NCBI RefSeq assembly: GCF_034932105.1
Contig: NZ_JAYGIG010000120.1
Location: 1 to 64,000, forward strand
Origin: Leptothoe sp034932105
GTDB lineage: Bacteria; Cyanobacteriota; Cyanobacteriia; Phormidesmidales; Phormidesmidaceae
Reading direction: 5' to 3'
DNA: 64,000 nt
Shown: piece by piece, positions 44,732 through 54,132 of the stretch
Layout: each line of letters starts with the position of its first letter
Position numbering within the stretch: position 1 is the first letter of the stretch
Notes under the pieces: model-generated
Seen by the model: only the letters and a program-made list of their open reading frames with translations
Told to the model about the DNA's origin: nothing
Database searches by the model: none
Position numbers and translations under genes: made by a program

Positions 44732-45508
44732 TCACAAACCCGGTTGCGTTTGCGCAAATAGAGCATTGAAATCATTCTTGACTGATGACTGATTCAGGGT
44801 TTCTGGTTTGGAAACCAGATCAAAGGCTTTATTGCGGGCACCAGGTTCTAGCAGTGCCTGCACCACAACTTCAGCCACATCAGCCCGAGGGATGGAAGTA
44901 GTCAGGCCCTCCGGTGGATGAGCGAGCAGCACATCATTTTTACTGACCACAAGTTCACGCTGATCACCGGGTTGGTCCAGCAATCCACCCGCTCGAATAA
45001 TGGTGTAGTCAACCCCCGAGTCAATCAGATACTGCTCTGCTTTACGCTTCCAGATCAAGATATTGCCATTGCCCATGGTGTTGAGAAAATGGTTTTCATC
45101 TGTTCCCCCCATGGAACCTACCAGCACAATCTGTTGCACGCCTGCATGTTTAGCCGCATTAATTTGATTTATTTGCCCCTGGTAGTCAATCTGCTCAGGC
45201 ATTTCCCCGGGTGCGAATGTAAATTCTGGTCGCTGTCCAGGCTGGGCTGGGGGCTTCATTTGCGGCGTTGCACTGGTGAGGATGACTAGAGCATCACAGC
45301 CTTCAACGGCAGGAACTAAGCTCTTGGGTTCAAGAATATTACCAAAGAAGAAATTCTGAGTTGAGCCAAACCGTTCTACAGCTTTTTGGGAAGAACGAGC
45401 AAAACCTCTGACTGAAAAAGATTCGGAGCGTGATTGAAGTTTTTGAACCACCAAGGCACCGGTTCGTCCAGTTGCACCTGTGACTAGAACTTGAAGCGGA
45501 TGGGACAT
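44732..45508 (-). CDS. NAD(P)-binding atypical SDR (NmrA/SDR_a5-like)
   Basis: A 258-residue protein from ATG 45508 (MSHPLQVLVTGATGRTG); an ATG five codons upstream (45523) is also possible. The Rossmann motif TGATGRTGALVV is the TGxxGxxG form of atypical SDRs. QIVLVGSMGGTDENHFLN, YTIIRAGGLLDQPG and SIPRADVAEVVVQALL follow the plant/cyanobacterial UOS1/At5g02240-like group. There is no clear Tyr-x3-Lys pair, so it may bind NADP without classical dehydrogenase action. The substrate is unknown. The gene stands alone, ending in the long hairpin. Confidence 0.85.
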   Translation of the reverse strand: MSHPLQVLVTGATGRTGALVVQKLQSRSESFSVRGFARSSQKAVERFGSTQNFFFGNILEPKSLVPAVEGCDALVILTSATPQMKPPAQPGQRPEFTFAPGEMPEQIDYQGQINQINAAKHAGVQQIVLVGSMGGTDENHFLNTMGNGNILIWKRKAEQYLIDSGVDYTIIRAGGLLDQPGDQRELVVSKNDVLLAHPPEGLTTSIPRADVAEVVVQALLEPGARNKAFDLVSKPETLNQSSVKNDFNALFAQTQPGL

Positions 45509-45773
45509 GGAAATTGGGGGCATAGGGTGGGCAGTACTTAGTATAAAGACTTTCTGAATTTAGGTATTTTTCTGCAGCATTTACATTTCGTTTTGAGTAA
45601 GAACAGTTACAAAATCGGGTGTTCCGCCAGCCAGAAAATCCCCATGGCGATCGACGGTATCGACCTGAATTACCTAAAATTTTTGGTTCAAAGGTTAATT
45701 GCAGCCGCTGGACTGTGTTTCTTGGCTGTGGATTTGGCACAATAGCTGAGAGCGCTTAAAGAGGCCCGGCACC

Positions 45774-46721
45774 ATGGATACGGAAATGCCATCGTTTAGC
45801 ATCGTCATTACCACTTATAACCGGTTGGAATTGCTGAAACGTGCGATCGCAACCGCCCTAGACCAGACCGTCCCCTGCCAGGTAATCGTGGTGGACAATG
45901 CCTCCACCGATGGCACCCAGAGCTACGTCGAAAGTCTGGGCGATCAGGTGCTGTACCACCGTAACCCCACCAACGCCAACCACTCAGGAGCCGTCAATGC
46001 CGGGGTGGAACTAGCCACGGGCACTTGGATCAAACTAGTGGATGACGACGATTATTTAGCCCCCACCTGCATCGAAACCCTGATCCAAGCCATTAAACAA
46101 CGACCTGGAGCGGTGATTTGCTCCTGCCAGGCCGTCCAGGTAGATGGTGACGGTCTAGAACTCAGCCGCACCCCCATCACTGGCCCCGGTCAGGTATTTT
46201 ATATCCCCCAGGCCGACATCCACTACGGCATGTTTCTAGAAGTAGTTCCCTTTGGCACCCCGATCCAGGTGGCCGTACGTCGCGATGCCTTGATCAAATC
46301 CGGTGGCTGGGATCTAACCATGACCGGCTTTGACGACATTGACTCCTGGATTCGAGTCGCAGACTACGGCGATGCCCTATTTATTAACAAATGTCTCACC
46401 TATCGCACCGTCTGGCCCGGCGGCTACGATCAAAAAATTACCCTACAGCGCCGTCTGGACACTAATATTTTGATCAAGGAACGGATCTACCAGCACATCA
46501 GCCCCAAGCATCAAAATAAACTACCTCAGCTCCAGGATATCCGCCAGTACCTTAGCCTCCATTGGATGATCGTCGCCCTCAAGCAAAAGCAACTGTCCAC
46601 CGCCCTCAGCTTCGGCCTACCGGCCATCTTCTTCCCCAAAGCCTGGCAGTTGCTCCAACAAGCCATCAGGTTTCGTAAACAAATGTCCCTATCCCCCATC
46701 GCCAAAATAGTCCTCCAGTAG
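45774..46721 (+). CDS. Glycosyltransferase family 2
   Basis: A 315-residue GT2 transferase outside the main polysaccharide locus. Seen: FSIVITTYNRLELLKRAIATAL, VIVVDNASTDGTQSYVESLG, IKLVDDDDYLAPTCIETLI (DxD site within DDDD) and GFDDIDSWIRVADYG in the catalytic-base region. GAGG lies nine bases before the ATG. It is followed after 61 bp by the AAA-like/WD40 gene on the same strand, with a pyrimidine tract between. Substrate unknown. Confidence 0.87.
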   Translation: MDTEMPSFSIVITTYNRLELLKRAIATALDQTVPCQVIVVDNASTDGTQSYVESLGDQVLYHRNPTNANHSGAVNAGVELATGTWIKLVDDDDYLAPTCIETLIQAIKQRPGAVICSCQAVQVDGDGLELSRTPITGPGQVFYIPQADIHYGMFLEVVPFGTPIQVAVRRDALIKSGGWDLTMTGFDDIDSWIRVADYGDALFINKCLTYRTVWPGGYDQKITLQRRLDTNILIKERIYQHISPKHQNKLPQLQDIRQYLSLHWMIVALKQKQLSTALSFGLPAIFFPKAWQLLQQAIRFRKQMSLSPIAKIVLQ

Positions 46722-46734
46722 CTGAGGGTCCCCC

Positions 46735-46777
46735 GCTCTCCTTTTCCCCTCTTCCCCCTTTCTCCCCTGCCCCCACC
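46735..46777 (+). repeat. Polypyrimidine tract before the AAA-like/WD40 gene
   Basis: About 43 bases that are almost all C and T fill the gap between the GT2 and the AAA-like/WD40 start; the only purines are the G at 46735 (of CCGCTC) and one in CTGCC. It leaves the downstream gene without a Shine-Dalgarno sequence. Similar C/T-rich tracts occur between genes in several cyanobacteria. Confidence 0.7.
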
Positions 46778-46782
46778 TCTCC

Positions 46783-49700
46783 ATGACAGCAACAATCTCC
46801 TCCTACCAAGTCGGCGGCAGTCTCCACGCCCAGGCCCCCACCTACATCAAGCGCCAGGCCGACGATCACCTCTATGAGGGCCTAGGACGGGGAGAATTTT
46901 GCTATGTGTTTAATACCCGACAAATTGGCAAATCTAGCCTGCGAGTAAAAACAAAATATCGTCTAGAACAGGATGGCGTCCGTTGTGCAGCCATTGACCT
47001 GACCAACCTGGGCAGCGACAATGTGACGATGGAAACCTGGTACATGGGAATTGCGGCGGAGCTATGGCGCAGCTTGCGGCTGGGGGGCGACTTTCAGGAA
47101 TGGTGGAACCAGGGCAATAGCCTCTCAGACGTCCATCGCCTAGAGCGGTTTATGAAGGATATGGTCCTCCGGCAGCTGAAGGCTGACCGCATTGTTATTT
47201 TTATCGATGAAATTGACAGTGTCTTAGCTCTACCCTTTGCCGCCGACGACCTGTTTACCCTGATTCGCTACTGCTATAACCAGCGGGTTGACAATCCAGA
47301 ATACCGCCGCCTGAGTTTTGCCCTATTTGGGGTGGCCACCCCAACGGACCTTTGCCAAAATCCCAACCGCACCCCCTTCAACATCGGTACTGCCATCGAA
47401 CTCACTGGCTTTACCCTCGAAGAAGCCATGCCCCTAGGCCGTTGGCTAACGCCCACCGTGAGCAACCCAGTGGAAACCCTGGGCTACATTTTAGATTGGA
47501 CCAACGGTCAGCCGTTTTTGACCCAGAAGCTATGTCAGCTCGTGATCAGTCGGTTAGCCCCGCGCACAGAGGTCTATATTGAGCAGCCTTGGGTGGATGG
47601 TCTGGTGCGATCGCAACTGATCAAAAACTGGGAATCCCAAGATGAACCCCCCCACCTCAGAATTATCCAAGATCGCCTCCTCTCTCGCCCCCGGTTAATC
47701 AGTCGGTTACTGGGACGTTACAAAAAACTGTTGTCGGGTCAATCCCTATCCCTAGAAGATAATCATCTACGAGAAGAACTATTACTCTCTGGCTTGGTGG
47801 TCAAACAAGCTGGGCAGTTGGAGATTCAAAATCGACTGTACCGAGAGGTATTTAACATTCCCTGGATCGACTACCACCTAGCCCGGCTACGCCCCTATTC
47901 CCAAACATTTGAGGCCTGGGTGAATTCCGGCCAAAGGGACCGCTCAAGATTGTTGCGGGGACAGTCTCTGATGGAGGCTCAGGTCTGGGCCAAGGACCAA
48001 CAACTCAGCGATCTAGACTACCGATTTTTAGCCGATAGTGAAGCAATTGACCGACAAGAAGTGCAGCAGGCCCTGGAGTCTGAGCGCCTAAAAGAACTTG
48101 AAGCACGGCTGGAGGCTCAACAGCGCAATGTCACCCTGCAGCGTTTTCTGATCGTGGGCATGGGTATGGCATTCGTCAGCATCACCAGCATTGCCATGCT
48201 GGCCTACCGGCAGTCGCGACAAACCATGCTGACCCAGCAAGCCAGCCAAAATAACCAAGCCCTGTCCACCAGCTACTATTCTGATGCCCTGTTTAATCAG
48301 GACAATCGTTTGTTATCCCTGGTGGAGGCGGTGCGCGCAGGCAAACAGCTACAGCAGTTGCCGGTACCCCAGCCCAGCGTCAAACAACAGGTGGAACAAA
48401 CCCTCCATCGCACCCTCCAAAGTATTACCGAAGCCAATCAGCTGCGGGGGCATCAGGCCCCCGTCTACGGCGTGGCCTTTAGTCCTGACGGTCAGCACCT
48501 GGCTTCGGCCAGCTGGGACAACACCCTCAAACTTTGGCATGCCAACGGTCAGTTGATTACCACCCTGATTGGACATACCAATGCGGTTTGGGATGTGGCC
48601 TTTAGTCCCGACAGTGACTACCTGGTGTCCGTCAGCGCCGATGCCACGGCTAAGATTTGGCCCATTGGCTACGACAATAACATCCCCGTGGTTTTGGCCC
48701 CACCCGTCACACTGCGAGGCCACAAGGGACAAGTCAATACGGTCGATATTTCTTTAGATAGCCAAACATTGGTCACGGCTGGGGAGGATGGCCATCTAAA
48801 ATTTTGGGATAGAACCGGGAAGCTGTTGTTAGATATCAAAGCCCATGAGGCCAGCGTTACCCAAGCCATTATTAGTCCCGATGGGTTAATGTTGGCCACC
48901 GCCAGTGAGGACCACACAATTAAACTCTGGGAGGCCACCACTGGCCGATTATTGCAAGAACTCAAAGGGCATCAGGCCCCGGTCTATGGCTTGGCATTTA
49001 ACCCCAGGGGAGATGTCCTCGCCTCCACCAGTGACGACACAACCGTTAAACTTTGGCAGCTGGCGGACAGCGCAGAAGGCTTCGATAGCCCCACGCCGGA
49101 GGACCCTGACAAAACCCCAATGATCACCTTAGAAGGTCATCAGGATCGGGTCTGGAATGTTGAGTTTAGCCCCGATGGTCGCCAGCTGGCCTCCACCAGT
49201 TGGGATAACACGATCAAACTATGGACCAATACCGGCATTCCATTGACCACCTTAAAGGGCCACGATGCCGGTACCTGGAGCGTGGACTTTAGTCCTGATG
49301 GCAAGGTCTTAGCCTCTAGCAGTGATGATGCCACGGTGCGCCTGTGGCAGTTGGATAAAGTTCCCCAAACCCTGCACGGCTACGAGGGTCCCGTGACCGG
49401 CCTGGGACTTAACCAACAAATTGTGGCCGCCGGTAGCTGGGATAAAACCATTCGTCTGTGGAACTGGCAGGGGGTGTTGCAGTCGGTTTTGCGGGGCCAC
49501 ACCGACCGAGTTAGACAGATAGCCTTTAGCCCCGATGGACAAACCCTAGCCTCCGCCAGTGAGGATCAGACCGTTAGGCTTTGGCATCCCGATGGGGACT
49601 TGCTGCAAACGTTAAGGGGGCATCAAGATCGAGTTTGGGGAGTGGCCTTTAGCCCGGACGGCCAGGAAATTGCGTCCGCCAGCTGGGACAAAACCATCAA

Positions 49701-50316
49701 GGTCTGGCGCACCACGGGGGAACTGGTGCGTACCCTGCGAGGACATCGAGACCGAGTGTATGGCATTGCCTACAGTCCCAATGGCCAGTATCTGGTGTCA
49801 GCAGGCTGGGACAAAACCATTAAGATTTGGAACCAGCAGGGGGAGATGCTTAAAAGTATCCACGGGCATCGAGAACCCATTTGGGGCCTTGCCGTCAGCC
49901 CAGATAGCAAGATGATTGCGTCCGCCAGCGCTGACCACACCGTTAAACTTTGGTCTGATGCGGGGCGGCTGATGGCCACCCTCCAGGGCCATCGGGCACG
50001 GGTCCACAGTGTCGCCTTTAGTCCTGACGGCAAGCTACTGGCCTCCAGTAGCTATGATCGGACGGTGCGGATTTGGCAACAGGACGGCACCCCCGTCACC
50101 ACCCTGTATGGTCACAGTGGCCCCATCTGGGGGGTGGCCTTTAGTCCCGATGGCCAAACCCTAATTTCCAGTGGCCATGACCGTCGAATTATTCTGTGGG
50201 ACTGGCAGGACAGTCGCAGCTTTGATCAACTGCTAGAAGATGGCTGCCAATGGCTAGATAATTACCTGGAAAATGGGGAAAATCTATCGGATACCGATCG
50301 CCAGCTATGTAGTTGA
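46783..50316 (+). CDS. AAA-like (AAA_35) ATPase with 14 WD40 repeats
   Basis: An 1177-residue protein. The N-terminal AAA-like domain (about 1-380) has the family opening YQVGGSLHAQAPTYI, a P-loop RQIGKSSL (46-53, lacking the usual Gly pair) and Walker B VIFIDEID (138-145). A helical linker and one membrane segment (about 455-475) follow. From about 554 to 1150 I count fourteen WD40 units of the form LxGHxxxVxxxxFSPDGxxLASxSxDxTxKxW, enough for two seven-bladed propellers; the eighth is the most degenerate. This architecture is common in cyanobacteria and is thought to sense or scaffold signals; no specific role is known. No ribosome-binding site precedes the ATG. Confidence 0.9.
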   Translation: MTATISSYQVGGSLHAQAPTYIKRQADDHLYEGLGRGEFCYVFNTRQIGKSSLRVKTKYRLEQDGVRCAAIDLTNLGSDNVTMETWYMGIAAELWRSLRLGGDFQEWWNQGNSLSDVHRLERFMKDMVLRQLKADRIVIFIDEIDSVLALPFAADDLFTLIRYCYNQRVDNPEYRRLSFALFGVATPTDLCQNPNRTPFNIGTAIELTGFTLEEAMPLGRWLTPTVSNPVETLGYILDWTNGQPFLTQKLCQLVISRLAPRTEVYIEQPWVDGLVRSQLIKNWESQDEPPHLRIIQDRLLSRPRLISRLLGRYKKLLSGQSLSLEDNHLREELLLSGLVVKQAGQLEIQNRLYREVFNIPWIDYHLARLRPYSQTFEAWVNSGQRDRSRLLRGQSLMEAQVWAKDQQLSDLDYRFLADSEAIDRQEVQQALESERLKELEARLEAQQRNVTLQRFLIVGMGMAFVSITSIAMLAYRQSRQTMLTQQASQNNQALSTSYYSDALFNQDNRLLSLVEAVRAGKQLQQLPVPQPSVKQQVEQTLHRTLQSITEANQLRGHQAPVYGVAFSPDGQHLASASWDNTLKLWHANGQLITTLIGHTNAVWDVAFSPDSDYLVSVSADATAKIWPIGYDNNIPVVLAPPVTLRGHKGQVNTVDISLDSQTLVTAGEDGHLKFWDRTGKLLLDIKAHEASVTQAIISPDGLMLATASEDHTIKLWEATTGRLLQELKGHQAPVYGLAFNPRGDVLASTSDDTTVKLWQLADSAEGFDSPTPEDPDKTPMITLEGHQDRVWNVEFSPDGRQLASTSWDNTIKLWTNTGIPLTTLKGHDAGTWSVDFSPDGKVLASSSDDATVRLWQLDKVPQTLHGYEGPVTGLGLNQQIVAAGSWDKTIRLWNWQGVLQSVLRGHTDRVRQIAFSPDGQTLASASEDQTVRLWHPDGDLLQTLRGHQDRVWGVAFSPDGQEIASASWDKTIKVWRTTGELVRTLRGHRDRVYGIAYSPNGQYLVSAGWDKTIKIWNQQGEMLKSIHGHREPIWGLAVSPDSKMIASASADHTVKLWSDAGRLMATLQGHRARVHSVAFSPDGKLLASSSYDRTVRIWQQDGTPVTTLYGHSGPIWGVAFSPDGQTLISSGHDRRIILWDWQDSRSFDQLLEDGCQWLDNYLENGENLSDTDRQLCS
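48448..50217 (+). repeat. Array of fourteen WD40-encoding repeats
   Basis: About 14 imperfect units of roughly 120 bp, several nearly identical (for example TTTAGTCC-GACGG blocks at 48479, 49290 and 50018). They encode the propellers and are a likely place for recombination within or between WD40 genes. Confidence 0.8.
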
Positions 50317-50691
50317 GGTATCTAGGGAGACCGTTAGAACATGCTTTTAAATTACTTTTTTCACCTTACACAATTTCAGTGTTTTCCCTTAAATTGCTTT
50401 CATAGCGATTTGCTCCATCAGATTGATTCATCAACTTAATCCATCAGACATCGTTTGACTTATCAGCTAGTTGCACTTAAGGCTGTAGTCAAGTAAAGAA
50501 ACAATTTAATCCTGTTTTTGTTGAGCAGATGTGCCGGGGGGCGTGTTTGTTCACCAATTGTCGTCTTTACTTTTGGCCGAATCTTGTTTCGAAAGGCTTT
50601 ATAGCAACGTTCTCAACACTATCTCAACACCACATTTGGTATCGCCATCATTACTACCAAACGATTTGAAGAATCACGGGAGATGAAGTCT
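50317..50691. other. Intergenic region upstream of the pseudo-receiver gene
   Basis: About 375 bp without a supported gene. Seen: CATCAGA repeated (at about 50415 and 50453) and AT-rich sequence. The promoter of the next gene is presumably here; none was identified with confidence. Confidence 0.5.
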
Positions 50692-51084
50692 ATGAAGGCT
50701 ATTGCACTTATTGGAAGTACCCATCAGTCCCAAACATTACTGGCTGATTTGTTGCATTGGCACGGGTTGTCTGTTTTTCAGGTGGATCCGGGAAATGCGC
50801 TCCTGCCCTTGCTCAGCTTTATTTCGCCTGAGTTAATTATTGTTGAGTCCTCCCTGGGGCAAGAGGCTGAGGCCATCTGCGATCGCATCAAGCACAGTTC
50901 CGTCCTAGGCCAAGTGCCAGTGATCGCCTGTACCAGCCAAGGTAATATCGACGGCAGCGCCGATGCCTACGTATATTCTCCCTACACGGCCGAAGAGATA
51001 TTTGCCCATATCCAAGCTCTGCGCCCGCTAGCCTCAGCCCTGTCAGACAGCGTTGTCACCTCAGCCTGGGTGACTGACGCCTAG
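50692..51084 (+). CDS. Degenerate receiver-like protein (pseudo-receiver), function unknown
   Basis: A 130-residue protein from ATG 50692, which has GGGAG nine bases upstream; ATG 50683 lies too close to it. The pattern of alternating strands and helices looks like a CheY-type receiver: AIALIGSTHQSQTLLADLL, ELIIVESSLGQEAEAICDRI, VPVIACTSQ, DAYVYSPYTAEEIFAHI. The acidic pocket is lost (GST for ED near the start), the phospho-acceptor Asp position is Glu or Ser, and the conserved Lys is replaced by Ser-Pro. If this reading is right it cannot be phosphorylated normally and may act by binding. It is convergent with the next gene, 15 bp apart. Confidence 0.6.
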   Translation: MKAIALIGSTHQSQTLLADLLHWHGLSVFQVDPGNALLPLLSFISPELIIVESSLGQEAEAICDRIKHSSVLGQVPVIACTSQGNIDGSADAYVYSPYTAEEIFAHIQALRPLASALSDSVVTSAWVTDA

Positions 51085-51099
51085 TCTCAGGTGGGTCTC

Positions 51100-52419
51100 C
51101 TAGTCAGAGCCCAATTTTCCACCAAAATAACGCCTGTACAGATTACAACTGGCCGTTGCCCTATTCCCCACCAGGTTGACCAGACCCATGCTTTCTAACC
51201 GATAGGCGGCCATGGGTTCCAATACAGCCGTCGTTTCCTGTTCAATTACTCGATAAAATGCCCGCGCTAGGTTGGGCTCCGCCTCAAAAATAGCTAGGTA
51301 GCTGCGCAGGTGATCGCTGTAGATGCCACTTTGCTGAGATGCCTCATCAATCAAGCGCTCTAGGTCCATTTTATGCACGCTCAAATTGTAGAGCGCGAGG
51401 TGAATCAAATAAGGATGCCCTTCCACCAAGGTATGGAGTGAGATCAAACCATCATCCCAAGCCACTTGATAGCGCCAGGCCAGCTGCCCGGTTTGATCTA
51501 GGGTAAAGGCCGGTAACCGCAGGGGAAGCCCCACATTAAATGGCGACTGATGAATTTGGAGGGGAATATAGGCTTCCGTGGCATAGGCCACCAGTAACCG
51601 CAGGTAGCCCCACTCCGCCAGGTTCTTAGCTTCCTCATGCCACACCCGCAACATGGGTAAAAATTCTTGGGCCATGGCCGCATGCTCAAACACCGCTTGT
51701 AGATCGTCAACCACCAACAAAAGCGGTTGCTGCAGTGGGTTTAACACGCTGCTTTGCATGTAGTTAGTGCAGCTAACCTTGCTGCCTAAATCAATGTTCC
51801 AAACATCATCCAACTGGGCCGTCAGCTTTAGCTGCTGGGCAATATTGGCGCAAAACCACCGTAAAAATTTATCAAAATTGGCCAATACACCACCATCAGC
51901 CTGACGAAAGTTGAGGCGGACCACCTTAAAGTTTAGCTTTTGGGCTTGGGCTACCAGACGATTGACCAGGGAGGTTTTACCCCATCGCTCCGGAGCCCGA
52001 ATTCTGAGCAACGCCCCCGGCTTTAATAATTCACCCATGGCCTGGTTTTCCACCGGGGGTCGTTCAATGTAAAGCGGACTGCCCAGGGGTAAGGGGCTAC
52101 CGGGAAATGTGGTATCAGACTGCTCCGTACCTGGCCACCAGGGGTCGGGGGAGGTGGGCTGATGGAGCTGATAGGCCTGCTGCCGTAAAACGGCATGGAT
52201 ATTTTTTTTCGTCACCCGCTCCCCCAGGGACTGGGAAATTTTTTGCCAGAGTCGGGAGCCCGTTACCCTTACATAGTCTGAATCGTAGCCCTCACTAGTG
52301 GCAATTTGGGCATAGGTAGAACCTTGCCAGCAGCGTCTAAAGACGACCTCTTGGATCGCCGTTAACCGATACGGTGAAAGGAGTTTGTCAACCAGTGTGA
52401 TGGCATCTTCAGGAGACAT
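51100..52419 (-). CDS. AAA-like (AAA_35) ATPase with vMAP-type N-terminal HTH
   Basis: A 439-residue protein. The first 80 residues (LTAIQEVVFRRCWQGSTYAQIA, YVRVTGSRLWQKISQSLGE) match the N-terminal helix-turn-helix domain described for vWA-MoxR-associated proteins in cyanobacteria. Then PLGSPLYIERPPVE opens an AAA-like domain with P-loop RWGKTSL (145-151) and Walker B LLLVVDDLQ (233-241). There is no C-terminal repeat or effector domain. It belongs to the same ATPase family as the WD40 protein on the other side of the pseudo-receiver, so the two may share signals. Many relatives are fused to proteases or WD40 domains. Confidence 0.83.
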   Translation of the reverse strand: MSPEDAITLVDKLLSPYRLTAIQEVVFRRCWQGSTYAQIATSEGYDSDYVRVTGSRLWQKISQSLGERVTKKNIHAVLRQQAYQLHQPTSPDPWWPGTEQSDTTFPGSPLPLGSPLYIERPPVENQAMGELLKPGALLRIRAPERWGKTSLVNRLVAQAQKLNFKVVRLNFRQADGGVLANFDKFLRWFCANIAQQLKLTAQLDDVWNIDLGSKVSCTNYMQSSVLNPLQQPLLLVVDDLQAVFEHAAMAQEFLPMLRVWHEEAKNLAEWGYLRLLVAYATEAYIPLQIHQSPFNVGLPLRLPAFTLDQTGQLAWRYQVAWDDGLISLHTLVEGHPYLIHLALYNLSVHKMDLERLIDEASQQSGIYSDHLRSYLAIFEAEPNLARAFYRVIEQETTAVLEPMAAYRLESMGLVNLVGNRATASCNLYRRYFGGKLGSD

Positions 52420-52626
52420 GGGGCCAACACCGTCAATCAGAGGTATAGGAAAAGACTAGCAGCGGAGGTATCCCCCATTAACTGTTGTACATAAGCAAGC
52501 CACTAATATATCAGGCTGTTTGCTCTCTATTATGTAATCCCTTGGAGGGTTTTCGGCTGACAGGTGGCCAAACCATTACTGAGAAAGGTTTAACAGGGGC
52601 ATATTATCCATAGGTCTAGCTTATGC

Positions 52627-53955
52627 ATGGGCAAATTTTTACTGCATATTTCTGCCCCATGGGGTTTGCTACATAATGTTGGCATGTCGCCATTGGACAA
52701 TGCCATGCATCGTTTCAATCCCCTAGGGTTGGCTGCGCTACGGATCGCCCTGAATACCAAGGCCCTAACGATAACCCTGATTACTGCAGCCCTGGGCCTC
52801 ACGACCCTAAGCACCACGGCCTGCCAACCCCTAGGGTCTAGTTTTTCCGACACATCAGAATCTGACCTGTCTGACGCTGGTACATCAGCCTCTAGAACCT
52901 CAGGGGTGGCGTATCAGATCCGTGCGATCGCATCCGGTCTAGACCATCCCTGGGGTATGGACTGGCTGCCCGATGGTAGCCTGCTGATTACCGAGCGCGC
53001 TGGACGCCTGGTTCATTGGAAAAATGGTTCCATGATACCCATTGACGGGATTCCCCCCGTACTGGCCCGAGGTCAGGGGGGGCTAATGGATGTGGCAATC
53101 CATCCCCAGTTTGCCCAAAATCGCCTAGTTTACTTCACCTATGCCGCCGGTACCCCAAGCGCCAATCGGACCCAAGTGGCGGTCGCCCCCCTCGAAGGCG
53201 ACCGTCTGGGTGCCTGGGAGGTGATATTTTCCGTATTCCCTGACAAGCCAGGGACCCAGCACTTTGGCTCTCGACTTCTCTGGCTGCCCGACGGCACACT
53301 GCTGGTATCCATTGGCGACGGCGGCAACTATCCCCTGGAGTTGGACGGAGCCCTGATCCGCCAACAGGCCCAGAACACCGATAGCTATTTAGGTAAGGTG
53401 CTGCGCCTCAATGATGATGGATCAGTGCCCGCTGACAATCCAACCATTGGTAACCAAGGTGTATCAGCCCTTTGGACCTATGGTCATCGCAATATTCAAG
53501 GCCTGGCCTATGACGCCATTAACCAACAAATATGGGCCACCGAGCACGGGGCGCGAGGTGGGGACGAGCTCAATCGTCTAGAGGCTGGAGAAAACTATGG
53601 CTGGCCCTTGGTGAGCCATAGCCGCGAGTATCATGTCGATCGGCCCGTCAGTCCACGTCAGTCTCAGCCGGGTCTGGTGGATCCGCAAGTCGTTTGGACG
53701 CCGTCTATTGCTCCCTCCGGTTTAGTGGTTTATACGGGGGAGACGTTCCCTGCATGGCAAGGAGATATCTTTGCTGGAGCCTTGGTCAATCAAGAAATTC
53801 GTCGGATTGAAATCACTTCCACGGGTCAGGCTAATGAAGCTGAGACCATTGCCATCGGCCAGCGGGTGCGGGATGTACGCCAAGGACCAGACGGTAATCT
53901 TTATGTGTTAACGGATGAGGACAATGGTCAACTATTAGTCATTACCCCCCGTTAG
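52627..53955 (+). CDS. PQQ-dependent sugar dehydrogenase-like lipoprotein (GSDH family)
   Basis: Up to 442 residues; the true start is probably Met27 (base 52705) or Met20 (52684), which give a more normal signal peptide ending in a lipobox STTAC (Cys66 of the long form). The mature part is a six-bladed propeller of the glucose/sorbosone dehydrogenase family: GLDHPWGMDWLPDGSLLITE, GGLMDVAIHPQF, THFG-type TQHFGSRLLW, GHRNIQGLAYD, EHGARGGDELNRLEAGENYG and VRQGPDGNLYVLTD. These are like YliI/Asd and soluble aldose sugar dehydrogenases. They oxidise sugars in the periplasm when loaded with PQQ; whether this host makes PQQ is unknown. It stands alone. Confidence 0.87.
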   Translation: MGKFLLHISAPWGLLHNVGMSPLDNAMHRFNPLGLAALRIALNTKALTITLITAALGLTTLSTTACQPLGSSFSDTSESDLSDAGTSASRTSGVAYQIRAIASGLDHPWGMDWLPDGSLLITERAGRLVHWKNGSMIPIDGIPPVLARGQGGLMDVAIHPQFAQNRLVYFTYAAGTPSANRTQVAVAPLEGDRLGAWEVIFSVFPDKPGTQHFGSRLLWLPDGTLLVSIGDGGNYPLELDGALIRQQAQNTDSYLGKVLRLNDDGSVPADNPTIGNQGVSALWTYGHRNIQGLAYDAINQQIWATEHGARGGDELNRLEAGENYGWPLVSHSREYHVDRPVSPRQSQPGLVDPQVVWTPSIAPSGLVVYTGETFPAWQGDIFAGALVNQEIRRIEITSTGQANEAETIAIGQRVRDVRQGPDGNLYVLTDEDNGQLLVITPR

Positions 53956-54132
53956 TCATTGCCCCCAACACCTAAATCGGTGAGCGGCTGAGGTAACTAT
54001 CCTAATCTCTGAAAGGAGTCACTTCAGTTTGGTCAAATTGAGGAGGCGTGACTCTACAACCAATAGTTAGGGAACCTTGATCTCAGGTTTAATCACACGT
54101 TGGCTTGATTGAACTGACTGATACCGTTCTCC

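Noticed and set aside
45339..45740. A 133-codon minus-strand frame upstream of the NAD(P)-binding protein
   Set aside because: It overlaps that gene in another frame, is Ser/Arg/Asn-rich and matches nothing.
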